DNA of 64,000 bases, taken from contig WTGX01000001.1 of assembly GCA_011523385.1 (NCBI GenBank), positions 1-64,000 of the forward strand. The letters run 5' to 3'. Positions 9,175 through 18,585 of the stretch are shown here, in pieces. Within the stretch, counting starts at the first letter, position 1; each line of letters starts with the position of its first letter. Under the pieces are notes generated by a model that saw nothing but the letters and a program-made list of their open reading frames with translations, was not told the origin of the DNA and did no database searches. The stretch is from Nitrospira sp. Lineage in GTDB: Bacteria; Nitrospirota; Nitrospiria; Nitrospirales; UBA8639. The position numbers and the translations under genes are program-made.

Positions 9175-9219
9175 GGTACTTTTCCAAACTCCTCGAAGGG
9201 GTCAGGGAGGGAACAGGGT

Positions 9220-10860
9220 ATGACCGCACCGTACCACGACCTGTTGGCCAAGATCCGCATCTGCTTTCCCCAGCCGATTTCCAATCGCGTCCATGACAGC
9301 TACTTTGTCCACAGCGTCATGCGCGCGATGGATGCGGTGGATGCGTTGAAAAGTGAACGCCCCATTCTGGGGCAGCGACTGCCCCTGGATTATGTTAAGG
9401 CTGGAGAAGCGAGTCTTCCCGAAAGCGGCATGAGCGTCGAGGACGTGACCGCCGAGCTTGTGCAGTACTGTTCAGGGTTGGCCATTCCCGGGCATCCCCA
9501 CACTCAACAGAACGTGATCCCGCCGCCGACCATTTCCTCTTTGATCGGGATTCTTTTGGCATCCTTGTATAACCCGAATCTCGGGTGGGATGAATACAGC
9601 CACCGGTTGGCCCTGGCGGAAGTGGAGATGGTGGCGATGAGCGCGCGCCTCGTGGGGTACGAACCGGATCGCGCGGGAGGGGTGTTCACCTTCGGTGGGA
9701 CGGGCACGACGCTCTACGGCGCCAAGATCGGATTGGAAAAAGCGATTCCCGGCGCCATGACTTCAGGGGTGCGGGAGGACGCGGTCATCTTTGCCAGCGA
9801 GGCCAGTCATTATTGTCGATACAACATTGCGGGGTGGCTTGGACTCGGATCACGGAGCGTGGTCACGGTTCCCGCGGACTCGCGAAACGCCATGAATGTC
9901 GAGGCTTTTCGAGAGCAGGCCGGGGCGGTCCTCAGACGGGGCGGGAAAATCGCCGCCGTGATCGCGACCATGGGGACCACCGATGCCTTTGGGCTTGACG
10001 ATCTGGCCGCCATCGTGGCTGTGCGTGATGAATTGGTGGAAGAATTTCAACTTCCGTACCAACCCCACGTTCATGCCGACGCCGTGATCGGCTGGGCCTG
10101 GTCGGTGTTCAACGACTACGATTTTGAGCACAATCCCTTGGGATTCCGGCCGCGCACCCTTCGCGCGCTGGCCGGGGCTCGTCTGCCCATCCACCGTCTG
10201 TCACTGGCGGACAGCGTGGGGATTGATTTTCACAAATCGGGATTTGCCCCGTATATTTCAAGCCTGGTGTTGTTCAAACAGCGCGACGACCTCGGTTTGA
10301 TTCAACGGCCCCAAGAGCAGATGCCGTACCTCTATCAGTTCGGGACCCATCGACCGGGGATGCATACCATCGAGACTTCCCGGGCGGGTGGGGGGATTCT
10401 TGCGGCCCTGGCGAACATGAAATTGTTCGGGAAGCAAGGCCTGCAAGTCATTATCGGTCACATCGTGGAAATGTCGCAATTGCTCCGCGAACATTTGGAG
10501 GGGAATGAGTGGACCACGGTCTTGAATCGGGAGAATTTCGGCCCGGTGACCCTGTTTCGGGTCTACCCTCGCGGGATCGATACGTTTCGGATCAAAGAGG
10601 AGGAAAGCAAAGACGTGGCCTATCGAGAACTGCTGAGATCACACAATGAGTACAACCGGAAGGTGTTCCAGTACGTCCATCAAGAGGCGATGGAGGGGCG
10701 GGGCGTGGTGCTGTCCTTGACGGATTGCTACCGGACTTCAGCATACGGGGAACCGATCGTGGCGTTGAAATCCTTTATCCTCTCCCCCTTTGTCGACGAG
10801 GAACAAATCGAAGTGGTCGTGCGGAAGGTGCTGGAAGCCCGGAACCGGATCGACGGCTGA
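9220..10860 (+). CDS. PLP-dependent amino acid decarboxylase (group II, glutamate/tyrosine decarboxylase-like)
   Basis: A 546-residue fold-type I PLP enzyme. FTFGGTGTTLYGAKIGLEKA forms the cofactor phosphate region, ATMGTTDAFG and HVHADAVIGWAW hold the residues that stack on and pair with the pyridine ring, and DFHKSGFAPY contains the Schiff-base lysine (K339). This is the group II decarboxylase arrangement shared by glutamate, aromatic and tyrosine decarboxylases; the substrate is open. A clear RBS (GGGAGG) precedes the ATG. Its neighbours, a 2OG-oxygenase-like protein and a peptide transporter, suggest modified amino acid metabolism, but only by proximity. Confidence 0.85.
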   Translation: MTAPYHDLLAKIRICFPQPISNRVHDSYFVHSVMRAMDAVDALKSERPILGQRLPLDYVKAGEASLPESGMSVEDVTAELVQYCSGLAIPGHPHTQQNVIPPPTISSLIGILLASLYNPNLGWDEYSHRLALAEVEMVAMSARLVGYEPDRAGGVFTFGGTGTTLYGAKIGLEKAIPGAMTSGVREDAVIFASEASHYCRYNIAGWLGLGSRSVVTVPADSRNAMNVEAFREQAGAVLRRGGKIAAVIATMGTTDAFGLDDLAAIVAVRDELVEEFQLPYQPHVHADAVIGWAWSVFNDYDFEHNPLGFRPRTLRALAGARLPIHRLSLADSVGIDFHKSGFAPYISSLVLFKQRDDLGLIQRPQEQMPYLYQFGTHRPGMHTIETSRAGGGILAALANMKLFGKQGLQVIIGHIVEMSQLLREHLEGNEWTTVLNRENFGPVTLFRVYPRGIDTFRIKEEESKDVAYRELLRSHNEYNRKVFQYVHQEAMEGRGVVLSLTDCYRTSAYGEPIVALKSFILSPFVDEEQIEVVVRKVLEARNRIDG

Positions 10861-10869
10861 GGTCGTGGT

Positions 10870-11379
10870 CTAATGCGTGTGGTCGCTCAACAGATCGAGA
10901 AAACGCGGTGCTAAAATGCGGCTCTGAATCATCAGTAACCCGCGTTCCCCCAGTCCCCGGTAACTCAGGTTGATTTCGGTTTCATCGAGCCGCCAGGAGT
11001 ATTCCTGGTTCAGCCCCCGGATCATCGACCCGCGGTTGTGTTGAATTTTTCCGAATTCCGATTCCAGGGCCTGCTTGATCCGGTTGTGCGTTTCTTCATT
11101 TCGGTACCGGATCATCACCCGGGCAAATTGGTCGTCAATGGCATACAGCTTGATGTAGTCGACCGGTTCGTTCGCAAAACGCGCCGGGCCTTCCTTGTAT
11201 TCATAAATGTCGACCCGCTCGTCGGGCTCGACGAGGACAAGTTGAGGAAGTTCCGCCAGCGTACTTCCCCAGGGAATCCCCTGAAAGCCAGGTGCGGGCG
11301 TCGGATTGGCAGCGAGAAGGAGTTCGGGTAACCAGAAGATCAAGAGCGGAAGGAGGAACGGAACGCGACGCGGCATCAT
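10870..11379 (-). CDS. Secreted hypothetical protein (169 aa)
   Basis: An N-terminal signal peptide (PFLLPLLIFWLPELLLAANP, cleavage likely after LLAA) precedes about 145 residues. FQGIPWGSTLAELPQL is typical of a family of small periplasmic proteins that start with an FxGIxWG motif, and the rest alternates charged strands and one helix (NRIKQALESEFGKI). I do not know a function. It is convergent with the PLP decarboxylase gene, with only 9 bp between stops. Confidence 0.6.
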   Translation of the reverse strand: MMPRRVPFLLPLLIFWLPELLLAANPTPAPGFQGIPWGSTLAELPQLVLVEPDERVDIYEYKEGPARFANEPVDYIKLYAIDDQFARVMIRYRNEETHNRIKQALESEFGKIQHNRGSMIRGLNQEYSWRLDETEINLSYRGLGERGLLMIQSRILAPRFLDLLSDHTH

Positions 11380-11458
11380 CCCGTCACCCTAGCACCCTCG
11401 TACGAAAATAGCCAGCAAGAGCCCGAATCGATCATTTGTTTGCAACTCGCCTGCATCC

Positions 11459-11582
11459 GTCATTCCTGCGGAAGCAGGAATCCAGGGTCTTTCTCCTGAT
11501 GGACCAAGAAAAAGGCAAAAACCCTGGATTCGTCCCCGACATCCTTAATCGGGGATCCAGTTCTTTGCGTCGGGAATGACAG
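11459..11582. repeat. Dispersed repeat with CATTCCTGC/GCAGGAAT arms
   Basis: The block begins GTCATTCCTGCGGAAGCAGG, a self-complementary arm, and ends CGTCGGGAATGACAG, with CCAGGGTCTTTCTCC and ACCCTGGATTCG facing each other inside. It is a relative of the block at 8092-8229 and is non-coding. Confidence 0.6.
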
Positions 11583-11640
11583 AGGGGGAAGTCAAGGATG
11601 AAAGAAGGAAGTCCGTCTGGAAACAAGGAACGGAAGGGAA

Positions 11641-12585
11641 TCAGAAGGCCGCGTTGGCAGGGACCGGCACGGCATGAATGTCATCTTTTCCGATAAGATC
11701 GGCCAGTTCACTGACATGCTTCTCCGGAGGTCCAATCAGCGTCCAGGCTTCGGGGTTGTCCAGGATCGCCTGGACGAGTTGGGTGTGGAGTTGATGCCCC
11801 GAACATTTGGCGACAATATGACCGATGACGTGGATGCCGAGGAGGGACAGATCACCGATGAGGTCCAACACCTTATGGCGAACGCATTCGTCCGGGAAAC
11901 GAAGTGCCTCTTCATTCATAATGCCGGTGTCCGAAAACACGATGGTATTGTCCAGGGACCCGCCTTGTCCCAATCCGCGAGCCCATAAGGCTTCAACTTC
12001 ATGCGAAAACGCAAAAGTCCGGGCATGTGCAATATTGGCTTCGAAGTCCACCGTGGACCACTCATGTTCATACGTTTGTTGTTGGATCAACTCATGATCG
12101 TAGTCGATCGTATAGGTGATCTTGGGGAACAGAGCGGGAAGAATGGAAATTCCTCGATTGCCGTCACCGATGTGAATGGGTTCTACAATTTTGAGATAGG
12201 TCTTAGGGCGTTCCTGTGGGAGAATTCCGGCGAGGCGAATGAGTTTGGCAAAGGGGGCCGCACTGCCGTCCATTGCCGGGACTTCCTCTGAATCGATATC
12301 GATGAAGGCATTGTCGATTCCCAATCCCCAGAGAGCCGACAGCACGTGTTCGGTCGTTTGAATTTGGAATCCATTGGACCCAAGCACGGTGCAAAGTTCA
12401 GTCGATCGTAGATTGCGAATCGACGCCTGACACGTCTCGACGTGACTATTGACTTTCCGCCGGAACACAATGCCGTTGTCCACGGGCGCCGGGGAAAGAC
12501 TGACCTTCGAATGACGTCCGGAATGAAGCCCGACTCCGGATCCGGAGATCGTTTGCTCAATGGTCTGTTGCCGTTGTCCGAACAT
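11641..12585 (-). CDS. lpxC: UDP-3-O-acyl-N-acetylglucosamine deacetylase LpxC
   Basis: About 314 residues. LpxC catalyses the committed zinc-dependent step of lipid A synthesis. Seen are TISGSGVGLHSGRHSKVSLS at the N-terminus, TEHVLSALWGLGIDNAFIDI with the first zinc histidine, and CVRHKVLDLIGDLSLLG with the second histidine and aspartate. SGHQLH supplies the catalytic base region. The start is the ATG at 12585; an upstream reading to 12657 would run through tandem operator-like palindromes and is rejected. LpxC proves a lipid A-bearing outer membrane. Transcription is likely controlled by the palindromes directly upstream. Confidence 0.95.
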   Translation of the reverse strand: MFGQRQQTIEQTISGSGVGLHSGRHSKVSLSPAPVDNGIVFRRKVNSHVETCQASIRNLRSTELCTVLGSNGFQIQTTEHVLSALWGLGIDNAFIDIDSEEVPAMDGSAAPFAKLIRLAGILPQERPKTYLKIVEPIHIGDGNRGISILPALFPKITYTIDYDHELIQQQTYEHEWSTVDFEANIAHARTFAFSHEVEALWARGLGQGGSLDNTIVFSDTGIMNEEALRFPDECVRHKVLDLIGDLSLLGIHVIGHIVAKCSGHQLHTQLVQAILDNPEAWTLIGPPEKHVSELADLIGKDDIHAVPVPANAAF

Positions 12586-12612
12586 GTAATAGTTCCGTTT
12601 CTCCAAATCAAA

Positions 12613-12653
12613 ATTGGAATAAATATTCCCAAAATTGGAATAAATATTCCAAT
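12613..12653. promoter_or_regulatory. Tandem palindromic operators upstream of lpxC
   Basis: Two copies of ATTGGAATAAATATTCC start at 12613 and 12634, exactly 21 bp apart, or two helical turns. The second extends to a perfect 9-2-9 inverted repeat, ATTGGAATA-AA-TATTCCAAT. They lie 28-68 bp upstream of the lpxC start. A related palindrome, TGGAACA-AG-TGTTCCA, is found at 38896-38911. Confidence 0.65.
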
Positions 12654-12829
12654 ACAATAGAACACCTTAGATATCAATGCAAATTTCGGGCCAAATAAAG
12701 TATATCTGAATGTTTTGTAAATCATTGAAATTTAACGATAAATGAAAAATCTATTTTGCACGTTATTGATATTGATGTAAAAAGTCAATAGCGATGTTGC
12801 AAAAAAGCAACACAATGAGGGAGACATGC

Positions 12830-13156
12830 TCAGGGTCGAAAAGGCTCCAATAAATATCGCAAGGACTCAGGGAACTGATCAAAAGCATCGGTGTGCGCGA
12901 GTCCGGTAATGATGCCACGGTGTTTCTTGTGCAGGCCGGAGTCGACAAAGGCCTGCACGTGAAGTTGCCATTTCAAAGCATTATCGCTGAGCACTTGCGC
13001 TTGCTCCTCGGCTGTCTTGGCCTTAAGCAGGTTGTCGAGACATCGTATGGTTTTTTCGACACTATCATAAGGCGGAGCCAGTTTCAGTTCGGCATAAAAT
13101 GCTCCCAGGTTCTCACGGAATTCGCTGAGGAGGTTCTGGCATTTGCGCTGTGACAT
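12830..13156 (-). CDS. Hypothetical protein (108 aa)
   Basis: A 108-residue soluble, mostly helical protein with MSQRKCQNLLSEFRENLGAF at the N-terminus, then charged helices around a TIRCLDNLLKAKTAEEQAQV segment. There is no signal peptide. The ATG at 13156 is preferred because the 22 residues upstream come from a dispersed repeat (GAGCGAAGCGAATGGG). I do not recognise the family. About 240 bp of AT-rich, gene-free sequence separate it from lpxC. Confidence 0.5.
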   Translation of the reverse strand: MSQRKCQNLLSEFRENLGAFYAELKLAPPYDSVEKTIRCLDNLLKAKTAEEQAQVLSDNALKWQLHVQAFVDSGLHKKHRGIITGLAHTDAFDQFPESLRYLLEPFRP

Positions 13157-13266
13157 GACGGTTATGTAGGGGCGGGCCAGAGCCTGTCCTGAGCGAAGCG
13201 AATGGGTGCCCGCCCGCCTCAACCCGGAATGCCGGTCATTTGGTTCCCCTTCTTTCCCTGCCGCTT

Positions 13267-13956
13267 TTATTCGGAATTGCTGAATCCGTCCAGGTCATGC
13301 TCTTTCCCGATCATGACCAGGACGTCGCCTTTTTCGATCATATCGCTGGGGGAGGGAGTGAAATTGAAGGTATCCTCCTTCTTGAGTTTTCCCTTGATCA
13401 TGCGATTGACCTGTTTCTTGATGCCGATAATGTTGAGGTTGTGCTGTTCGCGGATCTTGGTTTCCTCGATGCTCATGCCGGAAAACCGGTCCGGCACGGC
13501 GACTTCCTCGACACTGTACCCGGGCGCCAATTCGAGATAGTCCAACACCTCGGGCGAAACCAGACGGTGCGCGAGCCGGATTGCGGCGTCCCGTTCGGGG
13601 TATATCACTTCGGTCACCCCGAGGTTGCTGAGGATTTTCCCGTGCACGTTGGTCACAGCCTTGGCGATGATGGATTCGATCCCCATTTCGTGCAACGTCT
13701 GGACGATGAGGATGCTCGCCTCGATGTTTTCGCCGATGCTCACCACCGCCACGTCGACGTTTTGGGTGCTGACGGCTTTCAGCGCGCGCTCATCGGTCGC
13801 GTCGCACTGGACCGCAAAGGTTGCGATCTCACTGATGGCTTGTATTTTGGCCTCTTCGCTGTCGATGGCGAGAACTTCACACCCCTTTTGAACCAACGAT
13901 TCCGCGACGCTGTATCCGAATCGTCCCAGGCCGATGACTGCGAACAGACGTTTCAT
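13267..13956 (-). CDS. TrkA/KtrA-type potassium channel regulatory protein
   Basis: A 229-residue protein with an N-terminal Rossmann RCK domain (FAVIGLGRFGYSVAESLVQKG, the GxGxxG dinucleotide site, then acidic D at the end of strand 2 in VLAIDSEE) and a C-terminal TrkA-C domain (PSDMIEKGDVLVMIG). Such subunits gate KtrB/TrkH-type potassium channels in response to NAD(H)/ATP or c-di-AMP. No membrane subunit is in this window. It sits 9 bp after the slipin gene on the same strand, so co-transcription with nfeD and the slipin is likely. Confidence 0.9.
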   Translation of the reverse strand: MKRLFAVIGLGRFGYSVAESLVQKGCEVLAIDSEEAKIQAISEIATFAVQCDATDERALKAVSTQNVDVAVVSIGENIEASILIVQTLHEMGIESIIAKAVTNVHGKILSNLGVTEVIYPERDAAIRLAHRLVSPEVLDYLELAPGYSVEEVAVPDRFSGMSIEETKIREQHNLNIIGIKKQVNRMIKGKLKKEDTFNFTPSPSDMIEKGDVLVMIGKEHDLDGFSNSE

Positions 13957-13965
13957 GACGTCACG

Positions 13966-14787
13966 CTATTTATCTGATGGTTCGGGCTCCACTTGTTTGG
14001 GTGGTGGCGCATCCGAGGATTCCATGTGTTTCAAGAACGGGGTCAACAGGTCAATGGGGACCGGAAACAGGATCGTGGAATTCTTGTCCCCGGCCACGTT
14101 CATGATGGTTTCGAGGTACCGCAACTGCAGGGCGGCCGGATTCCGGCTCAGGATGTTGGCGGCGTCGGACAAGCGCTGCGAGGCCTGAAATTCGCCTTCG
14201 GCATGGATGACTTTCGACCGTCGTTCCCGTTCGGCTTCCGCCTGCCTCGCGATCGCGCGCTGCATTTCCTGCGGAAGATCCACGTTCTTGACTTCCACGG
14301 CGGAGACCTTGATGCCCCAGGGTTCGGTGGCCTGGTCGATAATCCGCTGCAAGTCCGCGTTGATTTCATCCCGTTTCGAGAGCAGGTCGTCCAATTGACT
14401 CTGGCCCAGGACGCTCCGCAGGGTCGTTTGGGCGATCATGGAGGTGGCGTAATAATAGTCCTCCACCCCGACGATGGCTTTTTCCGAATCCACCACGCGA
14501 AAATAGATCACCGCGTTGACCTTGACCGACACGTTGTCTTTCGTGATGACATCCTGGGGAGGCACGTCCATGGTCACGGTCCGGAGGCTCACGCGCACCA
14601 GTTTGTCGACGAACGGGATGATGATGACAACGCCGGGTCCATTCATCCCAATCAGACCCTTGGCCAGACGGCCGAACCGGAAAATAACGCCGCGCTCGTA
14701 TTCCCGCAGGATGTAGAACCCTTTCGAGATCAGGATGATGAAACCCAGTAATAAGATAAACAACATGGTCGGACTGAAAAGTGTCAT
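13966..14787 (-). CDS. Slipin (stomatin/SPFH-domain membrane protein)
   Basis: A 273-residue protein with a single N-terminal membrane segment ([19 protein letters not shown]), then the SPFH domain starting at [15 protein letters not shown] and a long charged coiled coil ([28 protein letters not shown]). Slipins scaffold membrane microdomains and work with NfeD proteases. The upstream partner nfeD ends 2 bp before it, a classic nfeD-slipin operon. The C-terminus is acidic and proline-rich ([15 protein letters not shown]). Confidence 0.93.
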   Translation of the reverse strand: MTLFSPTMLFILLLGFIILISKGFYILREYERGVIFRFGRLAKGLIGMNGPGVVIIIPFVDKLVRVSLRTVTMDVPPQDVITKDNVSVKVNAVIYFRVVDSEKAIVGVEDYYYATSMIAQTTLRSVLGQSQLDDLLSKRDEINADLQRIIDQATEPWGIKVSAVEVKNVDLPQEMQRAIARQAEAERERRSKVIHAEGEFQASQRLSDAANILSRNPAALQLRYLETIMNVAGDKNSTILFPVPIDLLTPFLKHMESSDAPPPKQVEPEPSDK

Positions 14788-14789
14788 GG

Positions 14790-16157
14790 TTATTGACTCT
14801 CTTTTTTCGGTTCCAGGGGTTTGACGTGGACCGTGAGTCCGTCGACCTGGGTGATTTGAATAGGCTGTCCTTCGGATACCGGCGCCGAACTGACGGCGTC
14901 CCAGATTTCACCCTGGACAAAAATTTGCCCGCCTGGCGTCAGGTTCGTTTTCGCCGATCCGATGCGGCCGATCATCCCCTCGCTGCCGGTGGGCGTTTGC
15001 CGGCGTAGGGCGCGGACGCCGAAATTGACCACCAGAAACGTAAACCCGACCGCCAAGGCTATAACGGGAAGCATAACAGACCAGGAGAGTTGATAATAGG
15101 GGAAATCCTGGTTGAAGAGAAACAGCGATCCCAGCAGCATGGCGGTGACCCCGCCGATGGCCAATACCCCGTAACTGGTCACGGTCACCTCCAGGATCAA
15201 CATGACGATGCCCAGGATGAACAACAACACCCCCGCGTAGTTCACGGGAAGGGACTGGAGAGAATAAAAGGCGAGGATCAGGCTGATGGCGCCGACCACG
15301 CCGGGCAAAATCGCGCCCGGACTGTAGAGTTCCGCGATCAACCCGATGGTGCCGATGGTCATCAGCACGTAGGCGATATTCGGATCGCTGATGGCTTTCA
15401 TGGTTTCGAGTCGCCAACTCATGGGAAAATTCCGGGTGCGCGCGTCCCGGGTCTGAAGGGTCATGGTCTGTTCACCGAGGGAGAGTTCCCGCCCGTCGAG
15501 TTGCCGGAACAGGTCATCCATGTCCGATGCGATCAGATCGATCACGCCCAGTTCCCGTGCCTGTGTGGCGGTGGCCGAGACGCTTTTCTTGACGGCGTTT
15601 TCCGCCCATTCGACGTTCCGGCCCCGGCGTTCGGCAATGGACCGGATATAGGCGACCGCGTCATTCTCCACTTTTTCCTTCATCACCTCGTCCATTTCCC
15701 CGCCGCCCATGGCCACGGGGTGGGCCGCTCCGATATTGGTCCCCGGCGCCATGGCCGACACGTGCGCCGCCAGGGTGAGGAAGACGCCGGCTGACGCAGC
15801 CCGCCCGCCGGTCGGAGCCACGTAGACGACAATCGGCAGTTGGGCCCCGGTCATGTCTTTGATCATCGACCGCATCGACGTGTCCAGGCCACCGGGCGTA
15901 TCGAGTTGAAACACGAGAAACCCGGCGCGTTCCTGCTCGGCATGGGCAATGGCTTCGTGAAGATATTCGGCGGCGACGGGATTGATCACGCCTTCATAGG
16001 CGGCGGTGACCACCAGGGAAGGTTCAGCCCGGGAGAGGCCGACGTGACAAGAGAAAAACAGAATGCTGAGAGCGATGAACGCGAGCCCTTTCCGCTTTTG
16101 CCGCGGGGAAAGACGAACGTGCCACAACCGGAAAGGCGTTGTATGCAGGATACTCAA
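14790..16157 (-). CDS. NfeD-family membrane-bound serine protease (ClpP-class)
   Basis: 455 residues: a signal or anchor segment ([18 protein letters not shown]), a ClpP-like protease domain with [13 protein letters not shown] and the serine in [16 protein letters not shown], and a lysine-bearing stretch ([26 protein letters not shown]) that fits the Ser-Lys dyad. Four to five transmembrane helices follow, then an OB-fold NfeD domain ([24 protein letters not shown]). It would cleave the hydrophobic end of its partner slipin at the membrane. First gene of the nfeD-slipin-trkA cluster. Confidence 0.9.
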   Translation of the reverse strand: MSILHTTPFRLWHVRLSPRQKRKGLAFIALSILFFSCHVGLSRAEPSLVVTAAYEGVINPVAAEYLHEAIAHAEQERAGFLVFQLDTPGGLDTSMRSMIKDMTGAQLPIVVYVAPTGGRAASAGVFLTLAAHVSAMAPGTNIGAAHPVAMGGGEMDEVMKEKVENDAVAYIRSIAERRGRNVEWAENAVKKSVSATATQARELGVIDLIASDMDDLFRQLDGRELSLGEQTMTLQTRDARTRNFPMSWRLETMKAISDPNIAYVLMTIGTIGLIAELYSPGAILPGVVGAISLILAFYSLQSLPVNYAGVLLFILGIVMLILEVTVTSYGVLAIGGVTAMLLGSLFLFNQDFPYYQLSWSVMLPVIALAVGFTFLVVNFGVRALRRQTPTGSEGMIGRIGSAKTNLTPGGQIFVQGEIWDAVSSAPVSEGQPIQITQVDGLTVHVKPLEPKKESQ

Positions 16158-16381
16158 TGCGGAGGAAACCTCCTACAAAAATCATCTTACGACCCTCTCC
16201 GAAGGCTGTCAAGAAAACGGCTGTATGTTCCAGCCATTTTCTTGTATGGAAGGACGATCTTTGCCGGGCGACAGAGATCGCCCTTTTCCGTTCTCTCTTG
16301 TCATCAGAGACGCGTGGTCTCCGACCGGAGGACAAAAGGCCATCCACCGGGATGGACGGCTTTGCTGCACGAGCAGTGAAG

Positions 16382-17395
16382 TTATTGCTGGTATGCCCCG
16401 AAGACGCCCATAAAAGTAATATCGCTATGTTCAGCTCCGAAGGTGCCTGTGACGGACGTCGGTGAGGCCCCGTTGCCCAGGAATTCTCCTCCCCATTTCC
16501 CGGAGTAAGTATTTCCTTGGTGGGACCCGGAGGTATCGCCGGTGAAGAATCCGGCCCGGGTGTCCCTGATATCTGCCGCACCTAAATCCAACCTGGTCCC
16601 CTGGAACGAAATGGACTGCCCTCTGTCAACGTCCCTTGCGCTAAAATTGGTGACGGATCCACTTATTGTTCCCGTCTGAGAGGCGTCGCCAAAGTTTGCA
16701 GTCAATGCGACCGTTGCATTGAACAGGCCTGCAGTAGTGGTGGTTTCATCAGTGTACAGGCCTATGGCGTCGCCTTCATACGTGGCTTCTCCGGTCAGTC
16801 CTGGCAGGTTGTCTTGCGAGAATGGTCGGTTTCCTCTCGCGAAGGTTCCATACACCACGTCATCAAGATCCATTGAATCAGCCGCTTCTTCAGGGACATA
16901 TATCCAGATTCCGGCAGACAGGTAGTCGAGATCGTCGTTATCTTCCATGTCTGAGAAGACAATGCTGTAGACCGTTCCATTCGATTCTTCTTTTTCGAAG
17001 CTGACGTGTTGCCATTGAGAACTCGTTCCTGAGGGGGGCGTACCGCACGATTGGCAGAGGGCTCTGTTGAAGTCAAACCAATCATCGACAATATCCGAAG
17101 TGCCCAGGATTGTCGCACCGTTACGAACGGTTGCTCGCAGGCTTTCTTGGACGTAGCTGGGCGTGCTGGAAATGCTGTTTCTTGTGACGCCGTTGGCGTC
17201 AGTGTTGGAGGTTTGCGTCACGCTGCCCTGCAAGGGTGTGCTGTTGGCAGCTACGGTGGCTCGATCCGCAATCAGGTTGATTGGTATGCCTGCGTCTGCG
17301 CCACCGCCACCGCCACCGCCGCATCCGAATCCTGTCATCGTGACAATCATAAGCAAGAAAAAGAAAAGTCTTGTTATGCCCGTGTCCCCGTTCAT
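16382..17395 (-). CDS. Surface lipoprotein with transferrin-binding-protein-like beta-barrel end
   Basis: 337 residues. The N-terminus has a hydrophobic segment and a lipobox ending in MTGFGC followed by a glycine run, so it should be a lipoprotein. The C-terminus, GKWGGEFLGNGASPTSVTGTFGAEH...MGVFGAYQQ, repeats the GxFGA pattern of TbpB/factor-H-binding-like barrels. The middle is rich in Asp, Ser and Thr as in exposed proteins. A host-type ligand should not be inferred; environmental bacteria carry many such proteins of unknown function. A single-gene unit with 220 bp of non-coding sequence on its 3' side. Confidence 0.6.
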   Translation of the reverse strand: MNGDTGITRLFFFLLMIVTMTGFGCGGGGGGGADAGIPINLIADRATVAANSTPLQGSVTQTSNTDANGVTRNSISSTPSYVQESLRATVRNGATILGTSDIVDDWFDFNRALCQSCGTPPSGTSSQWQHVSFEKEESNGTVYSIVFSDMEDNDDLDYLSAGIWIYVPEEAADSMDLDDVVYGTFARGNRPFSQDNLPGLTGEATYEGDAIGLYTDETTTTAGLFNATVALTANFGDASQTGTISGSVTNFSARDVDRGQSISFQGTRLDLGAADIRDTRAGFFTGDTSGSHQGNTYSGKWGGEFLGNGASPTSVTGTFGAEHSDITFMGVFGAYQQ

Positions 17396-17664
17396 GTCAT
17401 TGTTCCTTTTTTAGGTTTTCTGATATTGAGAAGGCAATAAACAGAAAACAAATTGACTGCGACCGGAATTGGCCGCTTGCATTCAATAAATATAGATCGA
17501 AACGCCAAACCTATACATCATCATAGAAAATATTTCAACTTACGTAATATAAGGTTCGATCAAAAATGATGCCCTGGGATGCGGTCTTCTTGATGCAACG
17601 TGATAAACGGTGGGCTCCGGAAATTACGTCGGACAAGTTGCACCCTCAGGGACAGGCTCCTAGA

Positions 17665-18543
17665 ATGCGAGCGATGTACACCTTTCAATCAGGTCAACGC
17701 GTCCATCTGGTGGACAAAAAAGGGCGGCAGTATGCCCTCACGCTCAAGGCCGGCGACCGGTTTCAACACAGCGGGGAGACCATTCCGCATGACGACCTCA
17801 TCGGTCGGCCCGACGGGACCGCAGTCCGTCTTTCCGGGGGAAAGACCATGATTGCCTTGAGCCCCACCCTGGCGGAATACACGCTGAAGATGCCCCGGGG
17901 AGCGCAAGTCCTGTACCCCAAGGACATTGCCATGATCCTCATGTGGGCTGATGTGTATCCGGGGGCCTCCGTGTTCGAAGCGGGGGTTGGCTCCGCGGCG
18001 TTGACGCTGGGGTTGCTGCGCGCGGTCGGCGAACGCGGGCGGGTCGTGAGCTACGAAAAACGGGAAGATTTTGCGCGAACCGCGATGAAGAATATCGATC
18101 GATTCCTGGGCCCCGTGGCCAACTTTCATTTGGTGCAGCGCGATGCCCATGAAGGTATCGGCTGGGAGGTGGACGGTATGCCCCACGTCTTCGACCGGGT
18201 GATCCTGGATTTGCCGGAACCCTGGAACGTGGTGCCGCACGTGCCTGCAGCACTCAGGTCCGGCGGCATCTACCTGAGCTTTGTTCCGACGGTGCCCCAA
18301 GTGGTTCAGACGGTGGAAACCCTCCAACGGACCAGGGCCTTCGGACTGATCGAAACCTTCGAGACCCTCGTGCGCCATTGGAACATCGACGGGCGTAGCG
18401 TCCGGCCTGACTTGCGAATGATCGCCCACTCGGGATTCATCACGGTGGCCCGTCGCCTGGAAAAGGGTGATGCCCCTGCGGGGCAGACCCCGGCCGTCGT
18501 ACCTGGTGATGACGACGAAGATCCGGTCTTTGATGGAGGCTGA
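17665..18543 (+). CDS. trmI: tRNA (adenine-58-N1)-methyltransferase TrmI
   Basis: About 292 residues. TrmI makes m1A58 in the T-loop of tRNAs. After a small N-terminal beta domain (HSGETIPHDDLIGRPDGT) comes the SAM-binding Rossmann domain with VFEAGVGSAALTLGLLRAVG and the motif IV-like VILDLPEPWNVVPH, which is diagnostic of the family. The C-terminal 30 residues are an acidic, proline-rich tail. The ATG at 17665 has AGGGACAGG 8 bp upstream; starts at 17566 and 17674 are also possible. The AT-rich 170 bp before 17566 probably carries the promoter. Confidence 0.9.
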   Translation: MRAMYTFQSGQRVHLVDKKGRQYALTLKAGDRFQHSGETIPHDDLIGRPDGTAVRLSGGKTMIALSPTLAEYTLKMPRGAQVLYPKDIAMILMWADVYPGASVFEAGVGSAALTLGLLRAVGERGRVVSYEKREDFARTAMKNIDRFLGPVANFHLVQRDAHEGIGWEVDGMPHVFDRVILDLPEPWNVVPHVPAALRSGGIYLSFVPTVPQVVQTVETLQRTRAFGLIETFETLVRHWNIDGRSVRPDLRMIAHSGFITVARRLEKGDAPAGQTPAVVPGDDDEDPVFDGG

Positions 18544-18585
18544 ACCCGTTTACATCCCATGCAGAGTTGCCGGGGTAGGGGTGTA

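Noticed and set aside
12585-12657. Upstream in-frame start of lpxC at 12657
   Set aside because: The extra 24 residues are read from the tandem palindromes; homologues start near MFGQRQQ.
12763-12948. 61-codon minus-strand frame beside the hypothetical gene at 12830
   Set aside because: It overlaps the longer helical protein in another frame and has mixed, unpatterned composition.
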